Below are positions 17,771 to 26,874 of a DNA stretch of 64,000 nucleotides, piece after piece. Made by a program: the position numbers and the translations under genes. Numbering within the stretch: position 1 is the first letter of the stretch; every line of letters begins with the position of its first letter. Origin of the DNA: Limnohabitans sp. 2KL-17 (GTDB taxonomy: Bacteria; Pseudomonadota; Gammaproteobacteria; Burkholderiales; Burkholderiaceae_C); the NCBI RefSeq assembly GCF_003063415.1, contig NZ_NESK01000006.1:62001-126000 (forward strand), read 5' to 3'. The notes under the pieces are model-generated. The model did no database searches, had not been told where the DNA came from, and saw nothing but the letters and a program-made list of their open reading frames with translations.

Positions 17771-19651
17771 GTGTCCCCCCACCTCCCCATCCTGCGCGAA
17801 ATTTTTGGCTACGACGCTTTTCGTGGCCCGCAGCAAGCCATCATTGACCATGTGGCTGCGGGGGGCGATGCGCTGGTGCTCATGCCCACGGGTGGGGGCA
17901 AGTCGCTGTGTTACCAGATTCCTGCCATTGCACGCCAGCGGGCAGGCCGTGGCATCACGGTGGTGGTCTCGCCGCTGATTGCGCTGATGCATGACCAGGT
18001 GGGCGCACTGCACGAAGCGGGTGTGAGCGCCGCGTTTCTCAACTCCACCCTGACCAGTGAAGAAGCCAGCGACATCGAGCGGCGATTGCTGCGCGGCGAC
18101 ATCACGCTGCTGTATGCCGCGCCCGAGCGGGTGACCAATGGCCGCTTTCTGGCGCAGATGGATTCGCTGCAAGAACGCGGTCTGCTGAGCCTGTTTGCGA
18201 TCGATGAAGCGCATTGCGTCAGCCAGTGGGGCCACGACTTCCGGCCCGAATACCGGGGCCTGTCGGTGCTGCACGAGCGCTACCCCGGTGTGCCCCGTGT
18301 GGCGCTCACGGCCACCGCCGATGCGCTGACGCGCGCCGACATTGTCGAGCGCCTGCAACTCGAAAGCGCCGAGCTGTTCATCAGCAGCTTTGACAGGCCG
18401 AACATCCGCTACACCATCGTCGAGAAAAAAGAGGCCAGCACCCAACTGCTTCGCTTCATCGAGCGCGAACACACCGAGGAAGCGGGCGTGGTCTATTGCC
18501 AATCGCGCAAGCGGGTCGAAGAAATAGCGGCGATGCTGTGCGAGGCGGGCGTCCATGCGCTGCCTTACCACGCAGGGCTGCCCGCCGACATGCGCCAGCG
18601 CCACCAGAACGAATTTTTGCGCGAAGAAGGCGTGGTGATGGTGGCCACCATCGCTTTCGGCATGGGCATCGACAAACCCGATGTGCGTTTTGTGGCGCAC
18701 CTGGACATGCCCAAAAACATCGAAGGTTACTACCAAGAAACGGGTCGTGCCGGGCGCGACGGGCTGGCGTCCGACGCGTGGATGGCTTATGGCCTGCAAG
18801 ACGTGGTGAACCAGCGCCGCATGATCGACGAAAGCCCGGCGGGCGAAGAATTCAAACAGGCCATGCGCGGCAAGCTTGACGCGCTGCTGGCCCTGGCCGA
18901 AGCAACCGACTGCCGCCGGGTGCGCTTGCTGAGCTACTTTGACGAAACCTACACAGGTCAAACCGAGAGCAGTCAAGGCGTGTACATGCCGTATTGCGGC
19001 AACTGCGACAACTGTCTTCACCCCCCCGAAGTGTGGGATGGCACCGATGCGGCGCGCAAACTGCTGTCCACCGTGTACCGCACCCATCAGTCGAGTGGCC
19101 ACAGCTTTGGCGCAGGCCACACCATGGACATCGTGCGCGGCAAGAAAACCGACAAGGTGGTCCAGCGCGGCCACGAAAGCATCAGCACCTTTGGCTTGGG
19201 GGCCGAGTACAGCGAACAACAATTGCGCGCCGTGATGCGTCAATTGATCGCGGTGAGCGCTTTGCAGGTGCACACCGAAGACGGCTTCAGCACACTGCAC
19301 CTAACCGACGCCTCGCGTGCTGTTCTCAAAGGCGATGTGCCGGTGCAGTTGCGCGAATCCACCAGCCAGCGCGCCGACAAGCGCACGCGCCCTCGCACCC
19401 AGAGCCCCGCTGCAGCCAATCTGGGGCAAGACGCGTTGGTGCGCTACATCAACCTCAAGGCCTGGCGGGCCGAGGTGGCCAAGGAACACAACCTGCCAGC
19501 GTATGTGATCTTCCACGACGCCACACTGGCCGCGATTGCCGAACACGCACCGCAAAGTCTTGGTGACTTGCAAGGCATCAGCGGCTTGGGCGTGAAGAAG
19601 CTCGAAGCCTATGGCGAGCAAGTGCTGCGGGTCTGCAACGGGGCGGTCTGA
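17771..19651 (+). CDS. recQ: ATP-dependent DNA helicase RecQ
   Basis: This 3'-5' helicase works in RecF-pathway recombination and fork processing. The 626-residue protein starts at GTG 17771. Walker A is [10 protein letters not shown] (residues 41-50) and the DEAH box is in [15 protein letters not shown] zinc-binding module (CGNCDNC) is followed by the winged helix, and an HRDC domain forms the C-terminus ([20 protein letters not shown]). Length and domain order are normal. Its stop abuts the soxA stop on the opposite strand, with no room for a terminator between them. Confidence 0.95.
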   Translation: MSPHLPILREIFGYDAFRGPQQAIIDHVAAGGDALVLMPTGGGKSLCYQIPAIARQRAGRGITVVVSPLIALMHDQVGALHEAGVSAAFLNSTLTSEEASDIERRLLRGDITLLYAAPERVTNGRFLAQMDSLQERGLLSLFAIDEAHCVSQWGHDFRPEYRGLSVLHERYPGVPRVALTATADALTRADIVERLQLESAELFISSFDRPNIRYTIVEKKEASTQLLRFIEREHTEEAGVVYCQSRKRVEEIAAMLCEAGVHALPYHAGLPADMRQRHQNEFLREEGVVMVATIAFGMGIDKPDVRFVAHLDMPKNIEGYYQETGRAGRDGLASDAWMAYGLQDVVNQRRMIDESPAGEEFKQAMRGKLDALLALAEATDCRRVRLLSYFDETYTGQTESSQGVYMPYCGNCDNCLHPPEVWDGTDAARKLLSTVYRTHQSSGHSFGAGHTMDIVRGKKTDKVVQRGHESISTFGLGAEYSEQQLRAVMRQLIAVSALQVHTEDGFSTLHLTDASRAVLKGDVPVQLRESTSQRADKRTRPRTQSPAAANLGQDALVRYINLKAWRAEVAKEHNLPAYVIFHDATLAAIAEHAPQSLGDLQGISGLGVKKLEAYGEQVLRVCNGAV

Positions 19652-20449
19652 TCACTTGCGCACAGCCGGCACCTCGATGGGCAAACCTTCACCGCGCCAC
19701 ATCAGGTACAGCGCCAATTGCCGCATTTCCGCAGCGCCCCAAGGCGGTATTTCAGCGCGAACGCCGGCATAACAACTGCGCAGACGCCGCTCCAGTGAGC
19801 CCGGTTTTTGCCATTCAAGGCGGTACACCGGGTGCGCATTGGGCTGGCCCTGGCTCAACAGATCGGTGTACAGGCGCTGGCCAAAATTTTGGTCGTGACA
19901 TTGCGCACAGGACAAGTTGAGTTGCCCCTGGCGCTGCACGAACAAACTGGCACCCGCTTGAAAATTGGGACGCGCCGCGCCGTCAATGTCCACGCGCAAT
20001 GGCAAGCCCTTGGAGGCTTGGGTAACCAGCAAGCTCAGGCCCAGCAAAGCATCTGATTCGGGAGACATGGGCGCTGCCTGCTGGTGACGGGTGCTGCAGT
20101 GGTTGATGCGGTCTTCCAGGTTAAACAGCCGGCCGCTCGCAGGGTCAATGGCGGGGTAACGCGTGGCCACGCCTTTCATACTGCTCACGTTGCCATGACA
20201 ACTCAGGCATGCTTTCCCGTTGACGACACTGGCCCGGCCCCACAGCGCAGCGCCCTGGCTTAACCAGAGCTGGGCCGGGTTGGCAAACTCATCGGCCTGC
20301 AGGGTTTGAACATCCTTGCCCGAAAAATACAGCCCCGACTTCAGGTCTGCCAAAGGCAAGGCACGGCTCAAAGGAAGGGGCTGGGCCATGGCGACCTGTA
20401 GCGCCATGCACGCCAAGGCCACCAGCCACCAACGGCACATCGGTCTCAC
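19652..20449 (-). CDS. soxA: SoxA-type dihaem c-type cytochrome
   Basis: The 265-residue exported cytochrome has two haem motifs, CLSCH (81-85) and CAQCH (181-185). A later RSCYAGVRAE holds the cysteine ligand (Cys226) that in SoxA becomes a persulfide at the active haem. The QADEFANPAQLWLSQG and HDQNFGQRLY segments are also SoxA-like. With SoxX it normally forms the enzyme that oxidatively attaches a sulfur compound to the SoxY cysteine. It is the last of six 4-bp-overlapping genes. SoxB and SoxCD are not present here. The true substrate may differ from thiosulfate because the partner SoxY arm is atypical. Confidence 0.9.
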   Translation of the reverse strand: MRPMCRWWLVALACMALQVAMAQPLPLSRALPLADLKSGLYFSGKDVQTLQADEFANPAQLWLSQGAALWGRASVVNGKACLSCHGNVSSMKGVATRYPAIDPASGRLFNLEDRINHCSTRHQQAAPMSPESDALLGLSLLVTQASKGLPLRVDIDGAARPNFQAGASLFVQRQGQLNLSCAQCHDQNFGQRLYTDLLSQGQPNAHPVYRLEWQKPGSLERRLRSCYAGVRAEIPPWGAAEMRQLALYLMWRGEGLPIEVPAVRK

Positions 20450-20781
20450 CTCGCGGTCGATGGCAGGACCGTCATGGTCTGCCGAAACTCGCCTCGTTTG
20501 CCCCGGTCATCCTCCCACTCAACCCGCATTTCGGCTGTTTCTGATGCACGTACGAAAAATTCGAAAAGTGGGTTGGCGGCAATTCCTGAAGAAGGCTCGG
20601 CCCGAAACACTTCTTGCTGACCCAATGTGCAGGTCAGCAAAGTGATCACATTGCGCGGCACCAGCTTGCCCAACAGGTCGTACAAATACCCCGTGTCCAT
20701 GGGGTGCTGAACCAGCAGACGCACCTTCACCACATCACCTGCAGTAATGCGCTCAGGCCATTGGATGCGCGCCAGGTTCAT
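20446..20781 (-). CDS. soxZ: SoxZ-type carrier subunit
   Basis: The 111-residue protein has the SoxZ immunoglobulin-like pattern: WPERITAGDVVKVRLLVQHP near the start and FEFFVRASETAEMRVEWEDD later. It lacks its own signal peptide, as expected for SoxZ, which leaves the cell as a passenger with Tat-exported SoxY. SoxYZ carries substrate on a SoxY cysteine during oxidation. It overlaps soxY upstream and soxA downstream by 4 bp, indicating translational coupling and fixed stoichiometry. I use the ATG at 20781; one five codons earlier lies further inside soxY. Confidence 0.9.
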   Translation of the reverse strand: MNLARIQWPERITAGDVVKVRLLVQHPMDTGYLYDLLGKLVPRNVITLLTCTLGQQEVFRAEPSSGIAANPLFEFFVRASETAEMRVEWEDDRGKRGEFRQTMTVLPSTAR

Positions 20782-21263
20782 GACGCGTCCACGCAAGCCG
20801 ACTCGGTGACGATGATGTCCATCTGCCCGAAACGAAACTCACCACTGGACAAACGTGCCAGCGCGACCACGGTTTGCGACCCCGCCAGGCGCACGCGCGT
20901 CGAGACCTCGGCACGGCCGCTCCAGGGCCCCAAGTGGAAAACCGCCATGCGCGTGACCGGGTTGCGTTGCGACAGCAAATGCACATGGGTCACATGGTCT
21001 TGCGCGGTCATGGGGCTTTGCACCTGGACGCCCAGTGGCACCAGAGAACCGTTGTCGGCCAGGACCGGGGCGTTGATGCGCACATCACGCTCCAGCAGTT
21101 TCGCGCCTTGCGTGATCGGCTCGAGCATTTGCGCCAATGTCATCAATTTGCCGGATTCCATCTTCTGGGCCTGTGTGGGCCAACCCTGCAACGCCGCCCA
21201 GCTCAGGGCAAGGCGCGAACCGTGCTTCAGCCAAATTCGACGCGAAGTTTGCACAAGTTTCAT
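20778..21263 (-). CDS. SoxY-like carrier with atypical C-terminal arm
   Basis: This 161-residue SoxY homologue has a twin-arginine-like signal (TSRRIWLK, residues 6-13). The beta domain resembles SoxY, but the C-terminus ends VTESACVDAS, with Cys157 five residues from the end. Canonical SoxY ends in the flexible GGCGG arm whose cysteine carries the sulfur intermediate. Here the flanking glycines are replaced by Ala and Val. This resembles the SoxY-related group I remember as having an AACIE arm, whose function is unknown. The stop follows naturally and soxZ overlaps it, so the tail is not a frameshift product. Confidence 0.85.
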   Translation of the reverse strand: MKLVQTSRRIWLKHGSRLALSWAALQGWPTQAQKMESGKLMTLAQMLEPITQGAKLLERDVRINAPVLADNGSLVPLGVQVQSPMTAQDHVTHVHLLSQRNPVTRMAVFHLGPWSGRAEVSTRVRLAGSQTVVALARLSSGEFRFGQMDIIVTESACVDAS

Positions 21264-21694
21264 GGGGCGATCACCGGGGTTCGGGCTGTCGGTTGAAACA
21301 GATAAACGAGGATGTCTTCCAGGGACTGCGGGGTCAAGATGGTTTGCCCCTGCAGGCCCGCTGCGACATTGTGCAGGCCTTCGGTGCTGAGGTAGGCGGG
21401 CATGATGGTTTGCGGGTTAAAGCGCCGTGCATCAGCAATGTGCAAGCGGGCTTGCGAGAGTGTGCTGCGTTCGGCCAGGCCGTGCAAGGACGGTCCGATT
21501 GCCCCGCCTGCGGGCAAGCCCGGAATTTGGTGACACAGCACACAACCCGTGTCCTGCCTTTGCAAAAGCAAAGCGCGCCCCCGCTCCACCGAGGCTGCCG
21601 CCCTTTCCGTGGCCACCGGGGCTTGCGCCCAAGCCTGCACAATCCCGGCACAGCCCACCAGGCCCCAGGCCAGTGCGGCTGCAGACAAGTTCAT
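21260..21694 (-). CDS. soxX: SoxX-type monohaem c-type cytochrome
   Basis: The 144-residue protein has a signal peptide (ending near AQA, residue 25) and one haem motif, CVLCH (51-55). The distal Met lies in NPQTIMPAYLSTEGL, the usual SoxX segment. SoxX receives electrons from SoxA and passes them to the respiratory chain. It overlaps the molybdopterin subunit gene upstream by 4 bp and soxY downstream by 4 bp. Being coupled to a molybdenum hydroxylase, it may also accept electrons from that enzyme, which is inference. Confidence 0.88.
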   Translation of the reverse strand: MNLSAAALAWGLVGCAGIVQAWAQAPVATERAAASVERGRALLLQRQDTGCVLCHQIPGLPAGGAIGPSLHGLAERSTLSQARLHIADARRFNPQTIMPAYLSTEGLHNVAAGLQGQTILTPQSLEDILVYLFQPTARTPVIAP

Positions 21695-23859
21695 GCGCGC
21701 GCCAAACTCAGCCCATGGTTTTTCAGCGGCAAAGAACGGATGCGTTTGCCCAGCGCTGCCGAAATCGCATTGACCAAAGCAGGCGCCAAAGGCGCCTGTG
21801 CAGGTTCACCCACGCCACCCCAGAAGCCACCTGTCGGCGCAATCACCACCTCCACCTTGGGCATTTCGTTCAAACGCATCATGCGGTAGTCGTGGAAGTT
21901 CGATTGCTCAACACGCCCTTCCTTGATGGTGTTTTCGCCCCAGAAAATGGCCGTCAGCCCATGCACCACGCTGCCCTGGAACTGGGCCACGATGTTGTCG
22001 GGATTGACGGCATAACCCGGGTCGATGCCGATCACCACCCGGTGAATCTTGACTTCGTTCTTGGCATTCACCGAGACCTCACACACACACGCCGTCCAGC
22101 TGCCATAGCCATCGGTGACGGCCACGCCACGGGACATGCCTGTCGGCGGCTTTTTGTCCCAGCCCGCAGCCTGTGTCACCGCCAGCAAGATCGCCCGGTC
22201 GCGGTTGGCTTTTTCGTTGTTGGGCAACATGGCCAGGCGATAGGCCACCGGGTCCTGGCCTGCGGTCTGGGCCAATTCGTCAATGAAACATTCACGCCCG
22301 TAAGGGTTTTGTGAATGCCCCACCGTGCGCCAGAAACCCACGGGTACATTGGTGTTGCGCTGCGCGTAATCAACCAAGGTGTTGGGGATGTCGTAGGGAT
22401 GGTCATTGAAGCAGGCGACCGCCTGGCCATCCACGCCCTTGGGCAAGGGCAGCTTGAGCAGCGTCGCCAGAATGGAGGGTGCACTGACCCGAATGTGCAG
22501 CGCATCCACCTTGTCATTGGCGTTCAGCCCCGCCTTGAAACGCATCAGGCTGGCGGGCCGGTACAGGCCATGCTGAATTTCTTCTTCACGGGACCACAGC
22601 ATCTTGATGGCCTTGCCTGGCATGGCCTTGGCGATCGTGACGGCCTGGCGCGTGAAGTCTTGCGGGCTCTTGCGACCCAAACCACCGCCAAGTTGCATCG
22701 GGTGCACTTTGACGTTGGCTTGCGGCACACCTGCAGTGGCCGCACCCACGGCCAGGGTGGCCTCGGGGTTCTGGGTCGAGCACCAGATGTCCAGCTTGTC
22801 GCCCTGCAACCAGGCGGTGCAGACCATGGGCTCCATGGTGGCGTGGGCCAGGTAGGGGGTGAAGTACTCGGCCTCGACCACCTTGGCGGCCTTGCCCAGC
22901 GCCTCGGCGGTTTGGCCATCGTTGCGGGCCACAGCCAGCTCGGTCTGCGCCATGCCCGCCTTGAAATGGGCCATGATGGCGGCGCTGCTGAGCGTGCCGT
23001 GCTCGCCCACATCCCAATCCACAGCGACTTCGCGCAAAGCTTCCTTGGCGCGCCACCAGTTGTCTGCAACCACCGCCACAAAGGTGCCCAGATTGAGCAC
23101 CTTGACGATGCCCCGTCGGTTTTCAACCTTGGAGGCATCCATGGTCTTGACCGTTCCATTGAAAACGGGGCAGGCAGCGATCGCCGCGTGCAACATACCG
23201 GGCACTTGTGCATCTATGCCATAGCGGGTGCGCCCCGTGACAATGTCCGGAATGTCCACACGCGGAATGGGCTTGCCGATCAGCGTCCAGTCTTTCGGGT
23301 CTTTGAGCTTGACGTCTTTGGGGGCTTCCAGTTTGGCAGCAGCAGCGGCCAGCTTGCCGTAGCTCAGGCTGCGCTTGCTGGGCATGTGGGTGACTTTGCT
23401 CAATGCGGCCTTGCATTCACTGGCGGGCACGCCCCACTGCTGTGCAGCGGCTGCGACCAGCATCTCGCGCCCCGTGGCGCCTGCCTTGCGCAGGTATTCC
23501 TGAGAATTGCGGATCGTGCGGCTGCCCACTGAGGCCATGTCGCCATAGGCCCGCTTGGTGCGCAGGTTTTCATGCGCTGTGGCGTATTCCACGCGGACTT
23601 TTTTCCAGTCGGCTTCAAGTTCTTCAGCAATGATCATGGGCGCCGAGGTCATGCTGCCCTGGCCCATTTCAGCACGGGCGTAACGGATTACGATGGTGTC
23701 GTTGGGTTCAATCTCGACCCAGACATTCAGCTGGGGGGTGTCTGCCGCCTGTGCTGACTGCGGGACGAAAAACCCCACAGACAAGCCTGCGGCAGCGGTG
23801 CTGGTGACTTTAAGAAAGTGGCGGCGGTCCATGCCGATGTTCTGGTCCGGGGTGCTCAT
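21691..23859 (-). CDS. Tat-exported molybdopterin subunit, xanthine-dehydrogenase/IorB-like
   Basis: The 722-residue protein is the large subunit of a molybdenum hydroxylase of the isoquinoline 1-oxidoreductase/aldehyde oxidase type. A Tat signal (DRRHFLKV) near residue 11 sends it to the periplasm. Cofactor motifs include [26 protein letters not shown] and the catalytic glutamate in [15 protein letters not shown] near the C-terminus. These enzymes hydroxylate aromatic heterocycles or oxidise aldehydes, using water. I use the ATG at 23859, which overlaps the small subunit stop by 4 bp. Coupling to SoxXYZA is the unusual point: the hydroxylase may prepare or oxidise a carrier-bound substrate. 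Confidence 0.88.
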   Translation of the reverse strand: MSTPDQNIGMDRRHFLKVTSTAAAGLSVGFFVPQSAQAADTPQLNVWVEIEPNDTIVIRYARAEMGQGSMTSAPMIIAEELEADWKKVRVEYATAHENLRTKRAYGDMASVGSRTIRNSQEYLRKAGATGREMLVAAAAQQWGVPASECKAALSKVTHMPSKRSLSYGKLAAAAAKLEAPKDVKLKDPKDWTLIGKPIPRVDIPDIVTGRTRYGIDAQVPGMLHAAIAACPVFNGTVKTMDASKVENRRGIVKVLNLGTFVAVVADNWWRAKEALREVAVDWDVGEHGTLSSAAIMAHFKAGMAQTELAVARNDGQTAEALGKAAKVVEAEYFTPYLAHATMEPMVCTAWLQGDKLDIWCSTQNPEATLAVGAATAGVPQANVKVHPMQLGGGLGRKSPQDFTRQAVTIAKAMPGKAIKMLWSREEEIQHGLYRPASLMRFKAGLNANDKVDALHIRVSAPSILATLLKLPLPKGVDGQAVACFNDHPYDIPNTLVDYAQRNTNVPVGFWRTVGHSQNPYGRECFIDELAQTAGQDPVAYRLAMLPNNEKANRDRAILLAVTQAAGWDKKPPTGMSRGVAVTDGYGSWTACVCEVSVNAKNEVKIHRVVIGIDPGYAVNPDNIVAQFQGSVVHGLTAIFWGENTIKEGRVEQSNFHDYRMMRLNEMPKVEVVIAPTGGFWGGVGEPAQAPLAPALVNAISAALGKRIRSLPLKNHGLSLARA

Positions 23860-24314
23860 GCGCGGGTCCCTTTCTTGGCGGCAGCGTGAATGGCGGTACG
23901 GATGCGGGCGTAAGTACCGCATCGGCAAATATTGCTCATGGCCGCATCGATGTCTTCGTCGGTGGGTTTGGGCTTTTTCTTGAGCAAGGCCACTGCAGCG
24001 AGCATCTGCCCTCCTTGGCAATAACCGCACTGCGGCACCTGGTGGTCGATCCAGGCCTGCTGAACGGCGTGCAGCTTGCCTTTGTCAGCCAGGCCTTCGA
24101 TGGTGATCACCTTTTGCCCGGCGGCACCCGACACCGGGTAGGCGCAAGATCGAACAGGCTCCCCGTTGACGAGCACCGTGCACGAGCCGCACTGGGCAAT
24201 GCCGCAGCCAAATTTGGGTCCCTTGATGTCGAGCTCATCGCGCAAAGCCCAAAGCAAGGGCATTTCAGGTTCAACATCGAGCGCGTGATTTTTACCGTTG
24301 ACGTTCAGCTTCAT
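23856..24314 (-). CDS. [2Fe-2S] subunit of the molybdenum hydroxylase (IorA-like)
   Basis: The 152-residue protein has the two-cluster layout of molybdenum hydroxylase small subunits. A plant-ferredoxin-type site CGIAQCGSC with a later C comes first, then the C-terminal four-helix site CGYCQGGQM and CRCGTY. It passes electrons from the molybdopterin subunit to an acceptor, here plausibly a cytochrome c because two cytochrome genes follow. The ATG at 24314 has a strong AGGAGA site. It has no Tat signal and would be exported bound to the large subunit. It is the first gene of the six-gene operon. Confidence 0.9.
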   Translation of the reverse strand: MKLNVNGKNHALDVEPEMPLLWALRDELDIKGPKFGCGIAQCGSCTVLVNGEPVRSCAYPVSGAAGQKVITIEGLADKGKLHAVQQAWIDHQVPQCGYCQGGQMLAAVALLKKKPKPTDEDIDAAMSNICRCGTYARIRTAIHAAAKKGTRA

Positions 24315-24350
24315 GTGCGAAATCTCCTGGTGAGCTTGCCAAGCTTCTAA

Positions 24351-24374
24351 TGTGACCAAAAGCGCACGGTCACA
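24351..24374. promoter_or_regulatory. Perfect inverted repeat upstream of the Mo/Sox operon
   Basis: TGTGACC, ten bases, GGTCACA form a perfect 24-bp inverted repeat 37 bp before the first start codon of the operon. The half-sites are centred 17 bp apart, suiting a dimeric repressor or activator. It is not a CRP site, where TGTGA and TCACA are six bases apart. Confidence 0.6.
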
Positions 24375-24504
24375 CAACCGGGATGAAGTGCAGGCGCCGT
24401 GTTTGAATCGCCAAAATTGTCACTTTCGCGACTTAGAAAAAGAGCTGCCCGCGCGATTGCGCCGAGCAAGGCCCGGGGAATCCAGTGATCCTGATCGTCA
24501 TATC

Positions 24505-24526
24505 CTGGCCAGAGAGGCCTGGCCAG
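24505..24526. terminator. Hairpin downstream of hpd
   Basis: CTGGCCA and TGGCCAG pair across eight bases immediately after the hpd stop. No T run follows, so it may be a weak terminator or an mRNA-stabilising stem. Confidence 0.4.
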
Positions 24527-24530
24527 CGCC

Positions 24531-25619
24531 TCACGATCCCGGGGTGGCCGCCGTGATGACACCACGCAGTATCTGATCGCGCTCCAGGCTTTCAAACAAA
24601 GCCTTGAAGTTGCCTTCGCCAAAGCCCTCATCGGCTTTGCGCTGAATGAACTCAAAGAACACCGGGCCGAGCAGCGTCTGGCTGAAAATTTGCAACAGCA
24701 AACGCTTTTCACCATTCGCGGTCGAGCCATCCATCAATATGCCCCGTGCCTGCAAGTCGGGCACCGGTTCGCCATGGCCTTTGAGGCGCTCTTCGAGCAT
24801 CGCGTAATAGATGTCATTGGGTGCGGTCATGAGCGGGATCCCCGCCATCTGCAAAGCGTCCACGCTCTTCAAAATGTCGTCAGTCAAGAGGGCAATGTGC
24901 TGGATGCCTTCGCCGTTGAACTGCATCAGGAACTCTTCAATCTGACCGCCCGTCTTGCCCGACTCTTCGTTCAAAGGAATGCGGATCATGCCATCGGGCG
25001 CGGTCATGGCGCGGCTGGTGAGGCCAGTGTGTGTGCCCTGGATGTCGAAGTATCGGATCTCGCGGAAGTTGAAGATCTTTTCGTAGAACTGGCCCCAGAA
25101 AGCCATGCGGCCCTTGTACACGTTGTGCGTCAGGTGGTCGATGATCTTCAGGCCATGCCCGGGCGGGTGGCGATCCACCCCTTCGATGAATTCAAAATCG
25201 ATGTCGTAGATGCTCTTGCCGTCTTCGAAGCGATCGATCAGATAAAGCGGCGCACCGCCAATGCCCTTGATGGCGGGCAGACGCAATTCCATGGGGCCAG
25301 TCGGAATTTCCACCGGTTGTGCGCCCAATTCGATCGCACGGGAATACGCCAGGTGCGAGTCCTTCACCCGAAACGCCAGCGCACAGGCGCAGGGCCCATG
25401 CTCGGCCGCGAAATAGCCCGCCAGGCTTTTGGGTTCGCGGTTGACGATGAAATTGATGTCGCCCTGACGGTAAAGCACGACGTCTTTGGAGCGGTGTTTG
25501 GCCACCAGCGTGAAGCCCATTTTTTCGAACAGGGGTTCCAGCGTGTTGGGGACAGGGGATGCAAATTCGACGAACTCAAAACCACACAAACCCATGGGGT
25601 TGTCAAACAAATCGGTCAT
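24531..25619 (-). CDS. hpd: 4-hydroxyphenylpyruvate dioxygenase
   Basis: HPPD converts 4-hydroxyphenylpyruvate to homogentisate in tyrosine breakdown. The 362-residue protein has two vicinal-oxygen-chelate halves. The iron ligands are visible: His in [10 protein letters not shown], His in [11 protein letters not shown] and Glu in [11 protein letters not shown]. The C-terminal [13 protein letters not shown] helix that closes the active site is intact. I use the ATG at 25619; an upstream in-frame ATG gives an unrelated extension. Other homogentisate-pathway genes are not in the window. It is separated from the upstream Bug-receptor operon by 217 bp and probably has its own promoter. Confidence 0.95.
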   Translation of the reverse strand: MTDLFDNPMGLCGFEFVEFASPVPNTLEPLFEKMGFTLVAKHRSKDVVLYRQGDINFIVNREPKSLAGYFAAEHGPCACALAFRVKDSHLAYSRAIELGAQPVEIPTGPMELRLPAIKGIGGAPLYLIDRFEDGKSIYDIDFEFIEGVDRHPPGHGLKIIDHLTHNVYKGRMAFWGQFYEKIFNFREIRYFDIQGTHTGLTSRAMTAPDGMIRIPLNEESGKTGGQIEEFLMQFNGEGIQHIALLTDDILKSVDALQMAGIPLMTAPNDIYYAMLEERLKGHGEPVPDLQARGILMDGSTANGEKRLLLQIFSQTLLGPVFFEFIQRKADEGFGEGNFKALFESLERDQILRGVITAATPGS

Positions 25620-25792
25620 GAAAATCTCCAGTAATGAACCGGGCCACGCTGCTATATGAGCGGGGCCCGACATGAAATCGGTCAAGCAAAAAGGGGGGTG
25701 CTTAAAAAGCCCGCGGCGGTGCGCAGGGCTTGCCCCGCGTGCTGCGCGCGAGGTGGATACCGAAAATCAAAACCTGGATGGCCATGAACGCA

Positions 25793-25830
25793 TGGTCGTC
25801 GCCTGATCACTAAATGTCAAGCGACGACCA
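25793..25830. repeat. Inverted repeat downstream of the Bug-receptor gene
   Basis: TGGTCGTCGC (25793-25802) and GCGACGACCA (25821-25830) are perfect 10-bp arms around an 18-base loop, 7 bp beyond the receptor stop. Lacking a T run, it may be a factor-dependent terminator or a 3'-end stabilising stem. Confidence 0.5.
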
Positions 25831-25836
25831 CAAGCT

Positions 25837-26817
25837 TTATTGCGGCTCGATACCGACCTTTTTAACCAACGCGGCAAAGCGCTCCATCTCAGAGCGGAAA
25901 GCTTTCTGCGCCTGCTCGACCGAGCTGATGGCAATGGTGTTGCCCTGTTTGGCCATGGCCTCCTTGACGGCCGGGTCATTGAAGGCGGTGACCAGCGCAT
26001 CGTGGACTTTTTTCACCACGGGTGCACTCATGCCCTTGGGGCCAAGCACGCCAAACCAGGCGTCGATCACGTAACCGGGCAAGCCTTGTTCGACAAAAGT
26101 CGGGACGTCGGGCGCGGCGGCGTTGCGCTTGTCACCACACATGCCCACCGCCTTGAGCGCGCCACTCTTGATGTGCTGCTGCACACTGGGCAGGGCCACC
26201 ACCGCGAAATCAATCTGGCCGCCCAGCAGATCGGCGACCATCGGGCCCACGCCTTTGTAGGGAATGTGGCGGGCTTTGACCCCGGCTTCGTCGACGAACA
26301 TCTCGGCTGCCAGGTGCAAGATGGTGCCGGTGCCGCCCGAGCCAAAGTTGAAGCCATCGGGTTTTGCCTTGAGTGCAGCGATGAATTCACGGCCACTGGT
26401 CGCAGGCACGCGCTGCGGATTAGCCACCAGCACCAGGGGCGTTGCACCCACCAAAGCGATGGGTGTGAAATCGCCCGGCATCTCGAACGGCAGGTTCTTG
26501 ATCACGCTCGGAAAGATCACCACGTTGTTCGAGACCACCGACAAGGTGAAGCCATCGGGTGCATTTTTAGCCATGGCCTGCAGGCCAATGATGCCGCTGG
26601 CACCTGCCTGGTTTTCAACCACCACGCTGGTACCCAGTGCACGGCCCAGTGCCGGTGCCGCAGTGCGGGTGATGGTGTCCACGCCCGAGCCAGTGGCGTT
26701 GGGCAAGATGAACTTGACGGGCCGGTCAGCCTGCGCCAGGGCCAATCCGGGCACAGCCATTGCCGCAGCCGATGCCAATGCCGACAAAGCCGTGCGTCGT
26801 GTAATGGGGTGTTTCAT
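25837..26817 (-). CDS. Bug-family tripartite tricarboxylate transporter receptor
   Basis: The 326-residue protein has a signal peptide with arginines (HPITRRTALSALASAAAMAV) ending near LALAQA. A Bug-type mature region follows (PVKFILPNATGSGVDTITR, then VVENQAGASGIIGLQAMAK). Bug receptors bind carboxylates in the periplasm, and betaproteobacteria have many orphan copies without TctAB permease genes nearby, as here. It follows the CoA-transferase by 57 bp and is probably in the same operon. Its ligand may therefore be the acid that the CoA-transferase activates. An ATG 11 codons upstream is less likely because it delays the signal peptide. Confidence 0.88.
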   Translation of the reverse strand: MKHPITRRTALSALASAAAMAVPGLALAQADRPVKFILPNATGSGVDTITRTAAPALGRALGTSVVVENQAGASGIIGLQAMAKNAPDGFTLSVVSNNVVIFPSVIKNLPFEMPGDFTPIALVGATPLVLVANPQRVPATSGREFIAALKAKPDGFNFGSGGTGTILHLAAEMFVDEAGVKARHIPYKGVGPMVADLLGGQIDFAVVALPSVQQHIKSGALKAVGMCGDKRNAAAPDVPTFVEQGLPGYVIDAWFGVLGPKGMSAPVVKKVHDALVTAFNDPAVKEAMAKQGNTIAISSVEQAQKAFRSEMERFAALVKKVGIEPQ

Positions 26818-26874
26818 GGTTTGTCTCTCTTTGTGATGTGAATGGGTCATTTTAAGGACGATGGCGTCAACCGT

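Noticed and set aside
24351..24374. CRP/FNR binding site upstream of the Mo/Sox operon
   Set aside because: TGTGA and TCACA are 14 bases apart instead of six, so the geometry is wrong for CRP or FNR.
25672..25806. A 44-codon plus-strand frame between hpd and the Bug-receptor gene
   Set aside because: Composition is Arg/Ala-rich with no signal, motif or ribosome site, and it ends in the inverted repeat; probably chance.
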